Below, one piece after another: positions 56,033 through 64,000 of a stretch of DNA of 64,000 nucleotides. Positions within the stretch are counted from its first letter, which is position 1; each line of letters opens with the position of its first letter. The stretch lies in assembly GCA_013822245.1 (NCBI GenBank), contig PNKE01000011.1, positions 1-64,000 of the forward strand, given 5' to 3'. Below the pieces are notes generated by a model. It was given only the letters and a program-made list of their open reading frames with translations. It ran no database searches and was not told the DNA's origin. The position numbers were made by a program, and so were the translations under genes. Source of the DNA: Candidatus Solibacter sp. (GTDB lineage Bacteria; Acidobacteriota; Terriglobia; Bryobacterales; Bryobacteraceae).

Positions 56033-56512
56033 ATGCTTCACCACCGCAGCAATAAACTCCGCCGCGCCCGCGGCTTTTCGCTCATCGAGCTGCTGATCGT
56101 CATCGCCATCATCCTGGTGATCGCGGCCATCGCCGTGCCGAAGCTCAACACGGCCCGCATGCACTCGCAGGAGATGGCGGCCATCCGCCAGATCAACACC
56201 ATCCACACCGCCCAGACGCAGTATTTTTCGCAGTTCGGCAAGTTCGCCGAGAGCTTACAGCAGCTTGGACCGCCGGCGGGCGGCGCCGCGGGTCCGGCGG
56301 CGTCCGACCTGATCTCGGGCGACCTCGCCAAGGGCGAAAAAACAGGCTTCCGGTTCACGGTTTCGCCGACGAAAGAGGGCTATCAGGTGGTGGCCGTGCC
56401 GCAGTCGTTCAATTCGACGGGCCGGCGCACGTTCTTTTCCGACCAGTCACTGGTGGTCCGCGAAAACTGGGGCGCCGACCCGGCCACGGCGACAAGCCCG
56501 GAGATCAAGTAG
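56033..56512 (+). CDS. Type IV prepilin-like protein
   Basis: 159 residues. Prepilin leader RARG followed by FSLIELLIVIAIILVIAAIAVPKL: cleavage between G and F, with the Glu at +5. The helical spine continues to about residue 60. The C-terminal globular part is 90 residues, with a Gly/Ala-rich loop near residue 80. It is a major or minor pilin/pseudopilin of type IV pili or a type II secretion system. Prepilin peptidase is not in the window. Confidence 0.88.
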   Translation: MLHHRSNKLRRARGFSLIELLIVIAIILVIAAIAVPKLNTARMHSQEMAAIRQINTIHTAQTQYFSQFGKFAESLQQLGPPAGGAAGPAASDLISGDLAKGEKTGFRFTVSPTKEGYQVVAVPQSFNSTGRRTFFSDQSLVVRENWGADPATATSPEIK

Positions 56513-56522
56513 TCCGGGCCTT

Positions 56523-57629
56523 TCAGACCTGATCCAGAATCCGCTTGTAATGGGCCTCGTAGGCCGGGATGACCCTGGTTGTACAGAACCGCGTTTCGGC
56601 CGTTCCGCGTGCCGAGGCGGCCATGCGGCCTTTGACCATCGAATTCGACAGGATCTCGACAACCCGCGCCGCATGGGCATCCACATCGCCCACCGCTTCG
56701 AGGAACCCGTCCTTGCCGTGCGTGACCACCTCGGGCAGCCCGCCGACGTTGGTCGCGACGGGAATCACGCCGCAGGCCATCGCCTCCAGCGCCACCAGGC
56801 CGAACGATTCCAACTGGCTGGGCAGTAGAAGCACATCGGCCTGCGGGAGGATCTCGCGGATGCGGTCCTGTTTGCCGAGAAACTTCACATTGCAGTCGAT
56901 GCCAAGTTCGTGCGCCAGCGATTCGGCGCCGCTGCGTTCGGGGCCGTCGCCGGCCATCCAGAGTTCGGCGTCAACATGCTGGCGGACCTTGGCCAGGATG
57001 CGGATGCAGTCGGTGACGCGCTTCACGGCGCGGAAGTTCGAGATATGCAGCAGCCGCGGCCGCCCGCCATGCGGCTGCATCGCGGGCTGGTACTGCGAGC
57101 AGTTGACGAAGTTGGGGATCACTTCGATCTCGCGCTCGACGCCGAATACGGCATTGGTTTCGGCTTTCAGGTACTCGCTGATCGAGGTGACCCCGTCGCT
57201 CTCCTCGATGCTGTATTTCGTGATGCCGAAGTAGCTGTGGTCGGCGCCGACGATGGTGATGTCCGTGCCGTGCAGCGTGGTCACATACGGCAGCCGGCGC
57301 TGGCGCGCGGTCATCTGGCGGGCCAGCATGGCGGCGACGGAATGGGGAATCGCGTAATGGACGTGAAGCAGATCAAGGCTGCGCCACTCGGCCACTTCCG
57401 CCATGCGCGAAGCCAGCGCCAGCACATACGGCGGGTGTTGGAACAGCGGGTAGGTGCTGACCTCCACCTCGTGGTAGAAGACGTTCTCCATGGCCGGGTC
57501 GAGCCGGATCGGATTGGCGTATGTGATGAAGTGGACCTCGTGCCCGCGGGCGGCCAGTTCCATGCCCAGCTCGGTGGCAACGATGCCGCTGCCGCCGTAC
57601 GTGGGATAGCAGGTGATTCCGATTCGCAT
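56523..57629 (-). CDS. bshA: N-acetyl-alpha-D-glucosaminyl L-malate synthase
   Basis: BshA, the first bacillithiol synthesis enzyme, joining GlcNAc to L-malate. Seen: MRIGITCYPTYGGSGIVATELG, the substrate-binding HGTDITIVGADHSY, IPNFVNC, HISNFRAVKRV and ESFGLVALEAMACG (GT-B donor site). The length of 368 is normal. It is convergent with the prepilin gene, 11 bases apart. BshB and BshC are not in the window. Confidence 0.9.
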   Translation of the reverse strand: MRIGITCYPTYGGSGIVATELGMELAARGHEVHFITYANPIRLDPAMENVFYHEVEVSTYPLFQHPPYVLALASRMAEVAEWRSLDLLHVHYAIPHSVAAMLARQMTARQRRLPYVTTLHGTDITIVGADHSYFGITKYSIEESDGVTSISEYLKAETNAVFGVEREIEVIPNFVNCSQYQPAMQPHGGRPRLLHISNFRAVKRVTDCIRILAKVRQHVDAELWMAGDGPERSGAESLAHELGIDCNVKFLGKQDRIREILPQADVLLLPSQLESFGLVALEAMACGVIPVATNVGGLPEVVTHGKDGFLEAVGDVDAHAARVVEILSNSMVKGRMAASARGTAETRFCTTRVIPAYEAHYKRILDQV

Positions 57630-57644
57630 TGTCTACCGCCTTTG

Positions 57645-58637
57645 TTAGCGCGCCGCCGGCTTCCAGCGCAGTTCGCCGTAGCCGATCTGGCCGTTGATGT
57701 TCTCCGCCGGATGGGCGACGTCGCCCCCGCCGAACCAGACGCGCACGCGATCAGGCTCCACAATTACCGTGGCGTCGCAAACCACCTTGGCGTTCCAACT
57801 CTGTCCGCCGGCGATCACCAGCGGCGTCCGTTCCCACTTCAGGCCATCGCGCGACCGTGCCAGGCCCATGCGCCGGACTTCGTTGCGCTGGCGGCCCGTA
57901 TAGAGCATCCACCACCATCCGCGGTCCCGCCACACCGCCGGTTCGCCCAACCCCGATTCATCAAACGCGCCGTCCTCGCCCAACTCGAGCACCGGATTGC
58001 CCCGATGCCTCGTCCAAAGCACCCCGTCCCGCGACCGTGCCACCCCCAGCCGCTGCCTCCGCGCCCGGTCCTCGCCAAGGTAATACATATACAGCCAGCC
58101 TGCCTGCCCGATGACATACGGATCGCCCAGCGCGCGTTCATCCCAGGCGCCGCGCGGCCCGTAGTCGAGCACCGGCGCCGGGTGCTTCACCCACTTCGCC
58201 TCATCCCCGCCCCGCGCCAGTCCGATTCTCGGCGGATCACCCGCCTGATACCAGTAATGGATCTGCCCGCCGCGCGCCAGGGCCGCGCCGTTGGCGGCGA
58301 TGGCGGCGCCTTCCCAGGTGCGGCCATCCGGCTCGATGACGAGCTGTCCGCCCTGCCAATGCAGGCCGTCGCCGGAGCGCGCCAGCAGCGTCCGCCAACG
58401 TTTGCCGTCGAAGCCGGAGTAGAGATTCACGAGCCCGTCCGGCGATGGGACCACAGACGGGTTCAGCGCATCCACCGCGTCCGTTTTGCCCCCCAGTCCG
58501 CGGCCCAGCACCGGCGTCTCTCTCGCCGACCACGCATAGCCGCCTTGCTCGGGCGCTCCCGGCGATGGCAACGCAAACCTCTCATAGTGCCCGCAGGAAG
58601 CCGCCAGCAGACACGCCGCAACCGCCAGCCACCTCAT
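57645..58637 (-). CDS. Five-bladed beta-propeller lipoprotein (GH32/43/62-like fold)
   Basis: 331 residues. Lipoprotein signal with Cys15 (LLAASC). A five-blade propeller is suggested by repeats of the type LGVARSRDGVLWTRHRGNPVLEL and GLARSRDGLKWERTPLVI. Opening NPSVVPSPDGLVNLYSGFDGKRW matches GH43-like blade 1. Catalytic acids of GH43 cannot be assigned with confidence, so it may be non-catalytic. The start overlaps the histidine kinase stop by 4 bases (ATGA). Confidence 0.75.
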   Translation of the reverse strand: MRWLAVAACLLAASCGHYERFALPSPGAPEQGGYAWSARETPVLGRGLGGKTDAVDALNPSVVPSPDGLVNLYSGFDGKRWRTLLARSGDGLHWQGGQLVIEPDGRTWEGAAIAANGAALARGGQIHYWYQAGDPPRIGLARGGDEAKWVKHPAPVLDYGPRGAWDERALGDPYVIGQAGWLYMYYLGEDRARRQRLGVARSRDGVLWTRHRGNPVLELGEDGAFDESGLGEPAVWRDRGWWWMLYTGRQRNEVRRMGLARSRDGLKWERTPLVIAGGQSWNAKVVCDATVIVEPDRVRVWFGGGDVAHPAENINGQIGYGELRWKPAAR

Positions 58638-59791
58638 ATCGGGACCCGGATTCGCAAAGTGGACCCGTTGCCCGGCCGCGACTCCACTTCCATGTCGCCG
58701 CTGATCGCCCGCACCCGGCTCTTGATGCTCGCCGGTCCGATCAGTAAGCTGTCCATCTCCTCCAGCGTGAACTTGCCGGCGAACGGGAACCCGGTCCCGT
58801 CATCCACCACCGTCACTTCAAGCTGCCCGGCAGCGCGTTCCAGCGTCACGGTCACGCAGGATGCACTGGAATGCTTCTGGATGTTATTCAGCGCCTCGCG
58901 AATTACCTGCAGCAGATCAGTGGAGGACTGGAAATCGTCGTGGCTGGCCTCGGCGCCGGCCTTGAACACCGCCGGAATGCGCGTGTCCTTCTGAAACGAG
59001 GCCACCATCGAGCGCATGGCGGTGGCCAGCCCCGCACCCGCCACCTCCACCGGCCTCATGCTGCGGACAAAGGTCCTCATCTCTTTCACCTGCTTGTCGC
59101 AGACCTCGCGCAGCTCGCGCAATTCCTCCATGCCCGCCGCCGGGTCGCGCTCCATGCGCCGCCGCACGGTTTCCAGCCCCAATTGAAAGCTGATGAAACT
59201 CTGCAGCGGGCCGTCGTGGAAGTCGGCCGCGATGCGTTCCTTTTCGGCTTCGCGCGCCATCTGCGCCTCGGCCCGGTAAAGCACCGACTGCCGCGATGCG
59301 TTCGACAGCCGGTCAAGCAGGCTCTGCTTCTGCAGCGACAGCACACAGCCCATCATTCCCAGCAGCAACAGCAGCGGTTGCAATCGCTCCACCCCGGGCG
59401 GTTGCGTGGCGTTGACAAACGCCAGGGAGAGCACCACGGCCAGCAGCACCTGGCGCCATTCATGCAGGCTGGCGGCCGACAGCAGCAGATAGAACGCCGC
59501 GATCGCCGTCACCCAGAAACCTTCCGCGCCGGTGAGCCACACGCACAGGAAGAACATGGCCAGATCGGCGGTCAGTGAGACGAAGCCCAGTTTGTCGGCC
59601 CGGTCAGGCCAGCGCCAGAATGCGCTCACCAAGCTGTAGATGGTGAGCAGGACCAGGGCAAGAAGAAACGTGGCCCGCTCGTAGGATTGCGCGCCAATGA
59701 TCACCCACAGGCACGACGCGCCCAACAGAGCCCGCAAAAGGCTCAGATACCTCCGCCAAAGATACGGTAGGGCGATCTGGTCGGAAATCAA
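58634..59791 (-). CDS. NarX-type sensor histidine kinase
   Basis: 385 residues. Six or so membrane helices in residues 15-150, then a HisKA_3 domain with the phospho-His at H192 (ADFHDGPLQS), followed by the ATPase domain with N-box VIREALNNIQKHS and VVDDGTGFP. Start TTG 59791. It overlaps the beta-propeller lipoprotein by 4 bases. The partner regulator is not next to it; the LuxR regulator at 32760 has lost its Asp, so it is not an obvious partner. Confidence 0.88.
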   Translation of the reverse strand: MISDQIALPYLWRRYLSLLRALLGASCLWVIIGAQSYERATFLLALVLLTIYSLVSAFWRWPDRADKLGFVSLTADLAMFFLCVWLTGAEGFWVTAIAAFYLLLSAASLHEWRQVLLAVVLSLAFVNATQPPGVERLQPLLLLLGMMGCVLSLQKQSLLDRLSNASRQSVLYRAEAQMAREAEKERIAADFHDGPLQSFISFQLGLETVRRRMERDPAAGMEELRELREVCDKQVKEMRTFVRSMRPVEVAGAGLATAMRSMVASFQKDTRIPAVFKAGAEASHDDFQSSTDLLQVIREALNNIQKHSSASCVTVTLERAAGQLEVTVVDDGTGFPFAGKFTLEEMDSLLIGPASIKSRVRAISGDMEVESRPGNGSTLRIRVPI

Positions 59792-59811
59792 GGGGTCCGG
59801 CTCCTGCCGAA

Positions 59812-60357
59812 CTATTTCATCACGTACAGGTAAATCGTATGGCTGCGGCCTTCGCCGTCGTCCTCGATGGTCTCTTCCTTGTCGGGAGCCCAGCCGGAAA
59901 ACGTGAAGTCGTGCGACACGATGCGCGTGCCCTTCTTGAGCTGTTTTTCGAGCATCGGGCGGATCTTGTCGTTCGAACTCGGCAGCAGATAAACGGTCAG
60001 CAGGCTGGCGTTCGAAAAGTCCTGCCTGGTGATGTCGCCCAGGATGATCCTGGCCTTCGATTCCAGTCCCAGCGAACGGATCCGATCCGTTGACTGCTTG
60101 TGAAGGTCCGGATCCATCTCAACCCCGGTGGCGTCGGCGTTGAACTTCTGCGCCGCCATCACCACCACGCGGCCGTCGCCGCTGCCCAGGTCGTAAAACT
60201 TTTCGCCGGCCTTCAAGCCCCCGAAGTTCAGCATCTTTTCCACCACCGATTCGGGTGTTGGGTAGTAAGGGGCCAGTTTCTCGATGTCGGCTTTCTTGTC
60301 CTGCCCGAAGGCCATCAGGGCGGAGAGGGTCAGCAGAAAGGCTGCGCGGCGGATCAT
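59812..60357 (-). CDS. SAM-dependent methyltransferase with signal peptide
   Basis: 181 residues. Signal-like N-terminus (RRAAFLLTLSALMAFGQ) then a class I methyltransferase: YYPTPESVVEKMLNF, DLGSGDGRVVVMAA (motif I), VEMDPDLHKQS and LGDITRQDF. It resembles the FAM173/ATPSCKMT-type group. The start ATG 60357 is chosen over TTG 60366. A periplasmic location conflicts with SAM being cytosolic, so the signal may be a membrane anchor; see findings. It is 20 bases downstream of the histidine kinase start. Confidence 0.78.
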   Translation of the reverse strand: MIRRAAFLLTLSALMAFGQDKKADIEKLAPYYPTPESVVEKMLNFGGLKAGEKFYDLGSGDGRVVVMAAQKFNADATGVEMDPDLHKQSTDRIRSLGLESKARIILGDITRQDFSNASLLTVYLLPSSNDKIRPMLEKQLKKGTRIVSHDFTFSGWAPDKEETIEDDGEGRSHTIYLYVMK

Positions 60358-60396
60358 CTCGTGCAAAGTCTCCTTCTAAACGCAGTTTAGCTGTCT

Positions 60397-62292
60397 TTAC
60401 TGCTCAACGTAGACGCGCACCGGGCCGCTCGCGCTGCTGCCCGCCTCAACGCGCAATTCCGCCGGACCCGCATCCATCATCACCGGCAGCCGCGCCTCGA
60501 TCAGGTAGAAGCCGACATAACCCGGCGCAAGCCGCGCCTCGACGTCCTCAAGCGCCACGCCGTCGATCAGCACCTTCACCTCCGCCGCCACTCGCGGCGG
60601 GTTCGACGCCGGCGCGGGCAGCCCGGCGGGCCACTCCGGCGTTACCCGGCCCAGCCCCGTGGCCAGTATCTGGATCGTCATGCCGCCGCGCAGCGGATTC
60701 ATTGCGTCGATGGCCACACCCGATCCGGCATCGAGTACGAACGGCGTTCCTTCACGGTCGGCAAGGATCGCCGGCGAGGCCGCTTTCAGCCGCAGCGGGA
60801 AGGCCATCGCGGCGCCTTCACGCGCCACGGCCAGCCTCACCGTATCGCCCGACAGGTCATACGGCAGCTGGAATTGAGACTCCTCGGCCGACGACGACAG
60901 CACCGGCGCTTCGGCCGCATTCGCCGTCACCCGTTCGGCGCTCGATCCCGATAGCGTCAGAAGCGCGCCCGGCGCGGCTTCACCGTCGCTGAAATCCGCC
61001 GAATGGAGCACCCGCGGACGATCCAGGGTGTGCGGCGACATCCTTGTGAACACCCCGTAGCCGTCGATCGCGGCCAGCAGCAGCGTGCCCGTCCGGTCAA
61101 GCGCGACGCTTGCCGCCTCCCCGGCGGGCAAATCACCTGCCACCGGACGCCACGCCGACGCCGGCGCCGGCGCCCTCAGGTCGGCAAACGTCCAGAAGAC
61201 CCCGCGCGCCAGGGCCACATACACCGCCCCGGTCCGCCGGTCCACGGCCACGCCGGTCACCGGTCCGGGCGGCAGATTCGCCGTCAGGTCATCCCAGTAA
61301 ATGCCGCCATTGACGGTGCGCAGCACCCGCTGTCCGAGTCCGGCCTGCCCCTCTCCGACGGCCACCGCCACGCGGCCATCGCCAGGATCGGCCCAAATCT
61401 GGGCGATTTCGCCCGCGGCTGGCTGGAAATCCCTCCACGACACGCCGCCATCCAGACTCGAAAGCAGCCTGCCGCCGGCGGTGGCGGCCACCAGGATCTC
61501 GCCGCCGGACGCCACGGCCGTCGCCTCGATGCCCGATTCGGCCAGCGCCCGCCGCAGTCCGGCTTCATGATCCAACCGCCCGCCGGTGACCGGGATCCAG
61601 CCCGCCCTCTGCCCCGGCATCCACTCCAGTTCCTTCCACTCGCCCGCCGACTCGGCCTGTACCCGGATGCCCGTCGCGCCTTCAGCGGCGCCCGTGATCC
61701 GGCGGAGGCGGAAACCGGGCAGCCCTTCGTTCAATCCAGCCCACGTCGATCCGCCGTCGAGCGAAATCCAGACGCCCGTATCGGTGGCCACCGCGATGCG
61801 GTCATCGTCGGAAGGGTGGACGGCCAGGTCCCGGATCCGGCCGCCGAGGATCGACGCCCCCCCAAATCCGGTCAGGTTCTCCCAGTTCGCGCCCTCGTTC
61901 ACGGACCGCCACACATCCCGTCCACCGGCATAGACAACGGCGCTGCCGGCGGATCGGGCGCGCGTCCTGGCGGCCGGTTCCGGCACGCTCGCCGCCTTCG
62001 CCGCCTCAATCAAGGGAACGGCTTCGACGCGCCTCGACCAGGTTTCCAGGTTTTCGCTTCCCCAAATGGCGCCTCCGGCCAGTTGCACCCGCAGGCCGGC
62101 GCCTTCGGCGTCAAACCAGACGCGGTCCACCCGCCCTCCGGCCGGCGACGGCAAGCCCAGCAGTTGCAGGCTGTTGCCCGCCTGACGCCATGGACTCTGG
62201 CCCGCGCCTGTCTGGGCAAGGCAGATTCCGCCCAGCAGGAACAAAAGCCCCCCCTGGACGGTCTTACCCAACACTGTGTACCTGCGACTCAC
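60397..62292 (-). CDS. Secreted BNR-type beta-propeller protein with Solibacter-type C-terminal domain
   Basis: 631 residues, secreted (signal LFLLGGICLAQT). The first 400 residues have sortilin/BNR-type repeats: VWRSVNEGANWENLTG, VWISLDGGSTWAGLNEG, LLSSLDGGVSWRD and VLRTVNGGIYWDDL. The last 200 residues (PGALLTLSGSS, SQFQLPYDLSGD, MTIQILATGLGRVTPEW, LAPGYVGFYLIEARLPV) match what I recall as the TIGR03437 Solibacter C-terminal domain. Start GTG 62292. It is divergent from the FecR gene, with 143 bases between. Secreted or surface protein; function unknown. Confidence 0.8.
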   Translation of the reverse strand: MSRRYTVLGKTVQGGLLFLLGGICLAQTGAGQSPWRQAGNSLQLLGLPSPAGGRVDRVWFDAEGAGLRVQLAGGAIWGSENLETWSRRVEAVPLIEAAKAASVPEPAARTRARSAGSAVVYAGGRDVWRSVNEGANWENLTGFGGASILGGRIRDLAVHPSDDDRIAVATDTGVWISLDGGSTWAGLNEGLPGFRLRRITGAAEGATGIRVQAESAGEWKELEWMPGQRAGWIPVTGGRLDHEAGLRRALAESGIEATAVASGGEILVAATAGGRLLSSLDGGVSWRDFQPAAGEIAQIWADPGDGRVAVAVGEGQAGLGQRVLRTVNGGIYWDDLTANLPPGPVTGVAVDRRTGAVYVALARGVFWTFADLRAPAPASAWRPVAGDLPAGEAASVALDRTGTLLLAAIDGYGVFTRMSPHTLDRPRVLHSADFSDGEAAPGALLTLSGSSAERVTANAAEAPVLSSSAEESQFQLPYDLSGDTVRLAVAREGAAMAFPLRLKAASPAILADREGTPFVLDAGSGVAIDAMNPLRGGMTIQILATGLGRVTPEWPAGLPAPASNPPRVAAEVKVLIDGVALEDVEARLAPGYVGFYLIEARLPVMMDAGPAELRVEAGSSASGPVRVYVEQ

Positions 62293-62373
62293 AACCTGCG
62301 TCCATTCTACCCTGACTCCATCGTCCGTTTCTGCCCCAAACTTGACCTACCCTGCTGATTCCACATAAGAAAT

Positions 62374-62400
62374 TTGACACGGCACGCGATTTGCTACAAC
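62374..62400 (+). promoter_or_regulatory. Possible promoter for the FecR gene
   Basis: TTGACA at 62374-62379 and TACAAC at 62395-62400, 15 bases apart, which is short of the usual 17. The FecR start is 36 bases beyond. The perfect -35 box is the only strong element. Confidence 0.3.
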
Positions 62401-62435
62401 TTAGAAAGTGGTAGACTAGCAATCTGCGGGTCTGT

Positions 62436-63257
62436 ATGCGATTGCGGATCAACAACCCGGCGCTCCGGCCTGCCCTCCTGGGGCTTGCAGTGCTGCTCGC
62501 GCAGCCGCTCCACGCCCAACTCGGCCCGGCCCCAAGGCCGCTTGCCGAAGGCGCGGCGCGGGTCGCCGCGCTCGAAGGCGCGGTCTCAATCCAGAAACCC
62601 GGATCGCTTTGGGCTTTGAATATTGGCGACATCATCCAGGTCCAGCAGGTGGTGGTCACCGGTGCGGACGGCTACGCCCGCTTCGAGGTTGCCGACGGCA
62701 GCACATTCGAGGTGTTTCCCTCCAGCCGCGTGACGTTCCGCAACAACCCCGGCGACTGGCGCGACCTCGTGGACGTCTGGCTCGGCCGCATCAGGGTCCA
62801 CATCCAGAAACTCGGCGGCATGCCCAACCCCAACCGCGTCCAGACGCCCACGGCCATCATCTCGGTCCGAGGCACGGTCTTTGATGTCGCCGTCACGGAC
62901 GACGACGAAACCACCACGGTCACCGTCGCCGAAGGCCAGGTGGCCGTCATGCACCGGCTCATGCATCGTGAGGGTGGTTTGAAAGTTCTGAACGCCGGCG
63001 ACGAGATCACCGTCTACCGCAATGTTCCACTGTCGGCCGCCCGCCGGCTCGACAAGCAGCGCTTCGTGCAGTACGCCGGCGAGGCCTTGTGGCAGATCAT
63101 GCTCCGCGGCCCGCGCATCGGCGGCTCCGGTTCGCCCACGCCCACTGGCACCGGCGGCGGGACGCCTCCGTCTCAGCCGCTGCCCGGCGATACCGAATCC
63201 ACGCCGCCGCCCCCGCCTCCTCCTCCTCCTCCGCCTCCCCCAGGCGGAGGCGAATAG
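62436..63257 (+). CDS. Secreted FecR domain protein with polyproline tail
   Basis: 273 residues. Signal peptide (LLGLAVLLAQPLHAQ). FecR domain: VAALEGAVSIQKPG, GDIIQVQQVVVTGADGYARFEVADGSTFEVFPSSRV, VQTPTAIISVRGTVFDVAV. The C-terminus is Gly/Ser/Pro-rich and ends in a run of 13 prolines (interrupted by nothing) before GGGE. FecR domains usually bind surface signals; free ones like this are common in acidobacteria and are extracytoplasmic. Start ATG 62436. Confidence 0.85.
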   Translation: MRLRINNPALRPALLGLAVLLAQPLHAQLGPAPRPLAEGAARVAALEGAVSIQKPGSLWALNIGDIIQVQQVVVTGADGYARFEVADGSTFEVFPSSRVTFRNNPGDWRDLVDVWLGRIRVHIQKLGGMPNPNRVQTPTAIISVRGTVFDVAVTDDDETTTVTVAEGQVAVMHRLMHREGGLKVLNAGDEITVYRNVPLSAARRLDKQRFVQYAGEALWQIMLRGPRIGGSGSPTPTGTGGGTPPSQPLPGDTESTPPPPPPPPPPPPPGGGE

Positions 63258-63318
63258 CGCCCGCCGGCGCGCGACCGAAGTTCCATCCCCCCAGACTGGT
63301 AAACTGTCATTGAATCCG

Positions 63319-63837
63319 ATGACAGGCATCCTTCTGCTACTTTTCGCCGCTGGACCCCAGGGCGTGGCGCCGGGATGGGAACTCAAGCCGAGCGCCGAGA
63401 AGATCGGCGTGGATGTCGAACGCCTGCGCCCGCTCATCGGACGCCTGGATCCAGTCAGGTGGACCGAAGCCGGAGCGCCGGCGGCCTACGAAAGGCAGTG
63501 GCGCGATTGCCTCGACGGCATCGGCCACGTCCAGAACGCCGCCCACCGCCTCGCGGCCCGGCCCGACCGCCTGAGCCTCGCCGCCGAAACGCTGGTGCGC
63601 CTGGAGTCGCTCGTCGAACACGCGCTGTCGCTCTCGCAGGCAGTTAGACGTTACCAGAACCCGGCCATCGCCGAGGTGCTCGAAAGCGAAATCTCCGCCG
63701 CCGGAGCCAGCCGCGAGTGGCTCCGCCGTCATGTCATGGAACTGTCGGCCACCAGGGAACAGGAGTTGGAGACAGCCGAAAAGGAAGCGCAGCGCTGCCG
63801 GACCGAGATCATCCGGCCCGGCGCCAGAAAACAGTAG
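63319..63837 (+). CDS. Uncharacterised secreted alpha-helical protein
   Basis: 172 residues with a short signal-like N-terminus (GILLLLFAAGPQ). The rest is alpha-helical, rich in Ala, Glu and Arg (LAAETLVRLESLVEHALSLSQAVRR, ELSATREQELETAEKEAQ), a possible coiled coil at the C-terminus. No family was recognised. The start is ATG 63319; the open frame upstream overlaps the FecR gene. It lies between the FecR gene and the Cys-rich gene. Confidence 0.6.
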   Translation: MTGILLLLFAAGPQGVAPGWELKPSAEKIGVDVERLRPLIGRLDPVRWTEAGAPAAYERQWRDCLDGIGHVQNAAHRLAARPDRLSLAAETLVRLESLVEHALSLSQAVRRYQNPAIAEVLESEISAAGASREWLRRHVMELSATREQELETAEKEAQRCRTEIIRPGARKQ

Positions 63838-63847
63838 GGGGGATTCA

Positions 63848-64000
63848 GTGCCGGCCATGACAGAAAAGTGCGCCGTGGAATTTTACTGCCACATCTGCGC
63901 CGAACCGTCCGTGACTCTCTGCAAGTGGTGTACGAAGGACTCCTGCGAGAACCACCTTTGTGCCGATTGCCACCGCTGCTCTGACTGCTGTGACTGTGAC
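63848..64000 (+). CDS. Cysteine-rich zinc-binding protein, cut by window end
   Basis: Partial: the start of a protein whose end lies outside. From GTG 63848 (GGGGGGA five bases upstream) or ATG 63857. The first 51 residues hold 12 cysteines in pairs: CHIC, CKWC, CENHLC, CADCHRC and CSDCCDC. It looks like a zinc-finger/B-box-like module. No membrane span has been reached. It is 10 bases after the helical protein and may form an operon with it and the FecR gene. Confidence 0.65.
   Translation, partial: MPAMTEKCAVEFYCHICAEPSVTLCKWCTKDSCENHLCADCHRCSDCCDCD

Overview
This window is about 64 kb of a high-GC bacterial chromosome. Its gene content points to an acidobacterium of the Solibacter/Bryobacteraceae type. 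Lineage hints are an Oar-like TonB-receptor-type outer-membrane protein, a beta-propeller protein ending in what looks like the 'Solibacter C-terminal' domain, paired secreted VWA proteins, DUF1080 plus Gfo/Idh/MocA sugar genes, XrtA-type exopolysaccharide genes and BshA. The assignment comes from recognising families, not from a database search.

Layout. 1-4.6 kb: the end of an exopolysaccharide locus (nucleotide-sugar dehydrogenase, acyltransferase, XrtA-type polysaccharide deacetylase and glycosyltransferase). 4.6-8.1 kb: a sugar-catabolism run (DUF1080 glycosidase, exported oxidoreductase, DeoC aldolase, TIM-barrel isomerase). 8.2-10.3 kb: an islet of HEPN and toxin-antitoxin genes (HEPN plus unknown partner, lone HicB, BrnTA with a palindromic operator, lone ribbon-helix-helix protein). 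10.4-13.1 kb: SixA, O-antigen ligase, pseudouridine synthase. 13.1-23.6 kb, all on the minus strand: the most unusual region. It has three proteins with the same N-terminal C3/C6/C22/H26 zinc-ribbon, two of them followed by a coupled TPR gene, together with a histidine phosphatase and an ABHD18-like hydrolase. 23.7-26.8 kb: a solitary 1012-residue protein resembling a phage non-contractile tail sheath protein.

27.1-31.6 kb: TesA/YbbA/YbbP and an exported RidA. 31.6-32.8 kb: a decayed IS630 element sitting exactly in the CTAG shared by two convergent stop codons. 32.8-34.3 kb: a partner-switching module (RsbW-like kinase, STAS protein, LuxR regulator that has lost its phospho-acceptor Asp). 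34.4-42.3 kb: ThiD, Ig-like/ASPM-type secreted proteins, PP2C phosphatase, outer-membrane barrel, TPR protein. 42.5-50.8 kb: MiaA, a large TPR protein, DUF4920 protein, alkaline phosphatase, MFS transporter, a terminator followed by what looks like a group II intron remnant, and an M14 peptidase. 50.5-56.5 kb: two VWA proteins, KdsB-PyrG-KdsA, prepilin. 56.5-64 kb: BshA, a beta-propeller lipoprotein coupled to a histidine kinase, an exported methyltransferase, a BNR-type propeller protein, a FecR protein, and a cysteine-rich protein cut by the window edge.

No tRNA, rRNA or CRISPR array was recognised. The window is mostly envelope biogenesis, extracellular sugar processing and signalling, with two small zones of mobile DNA.
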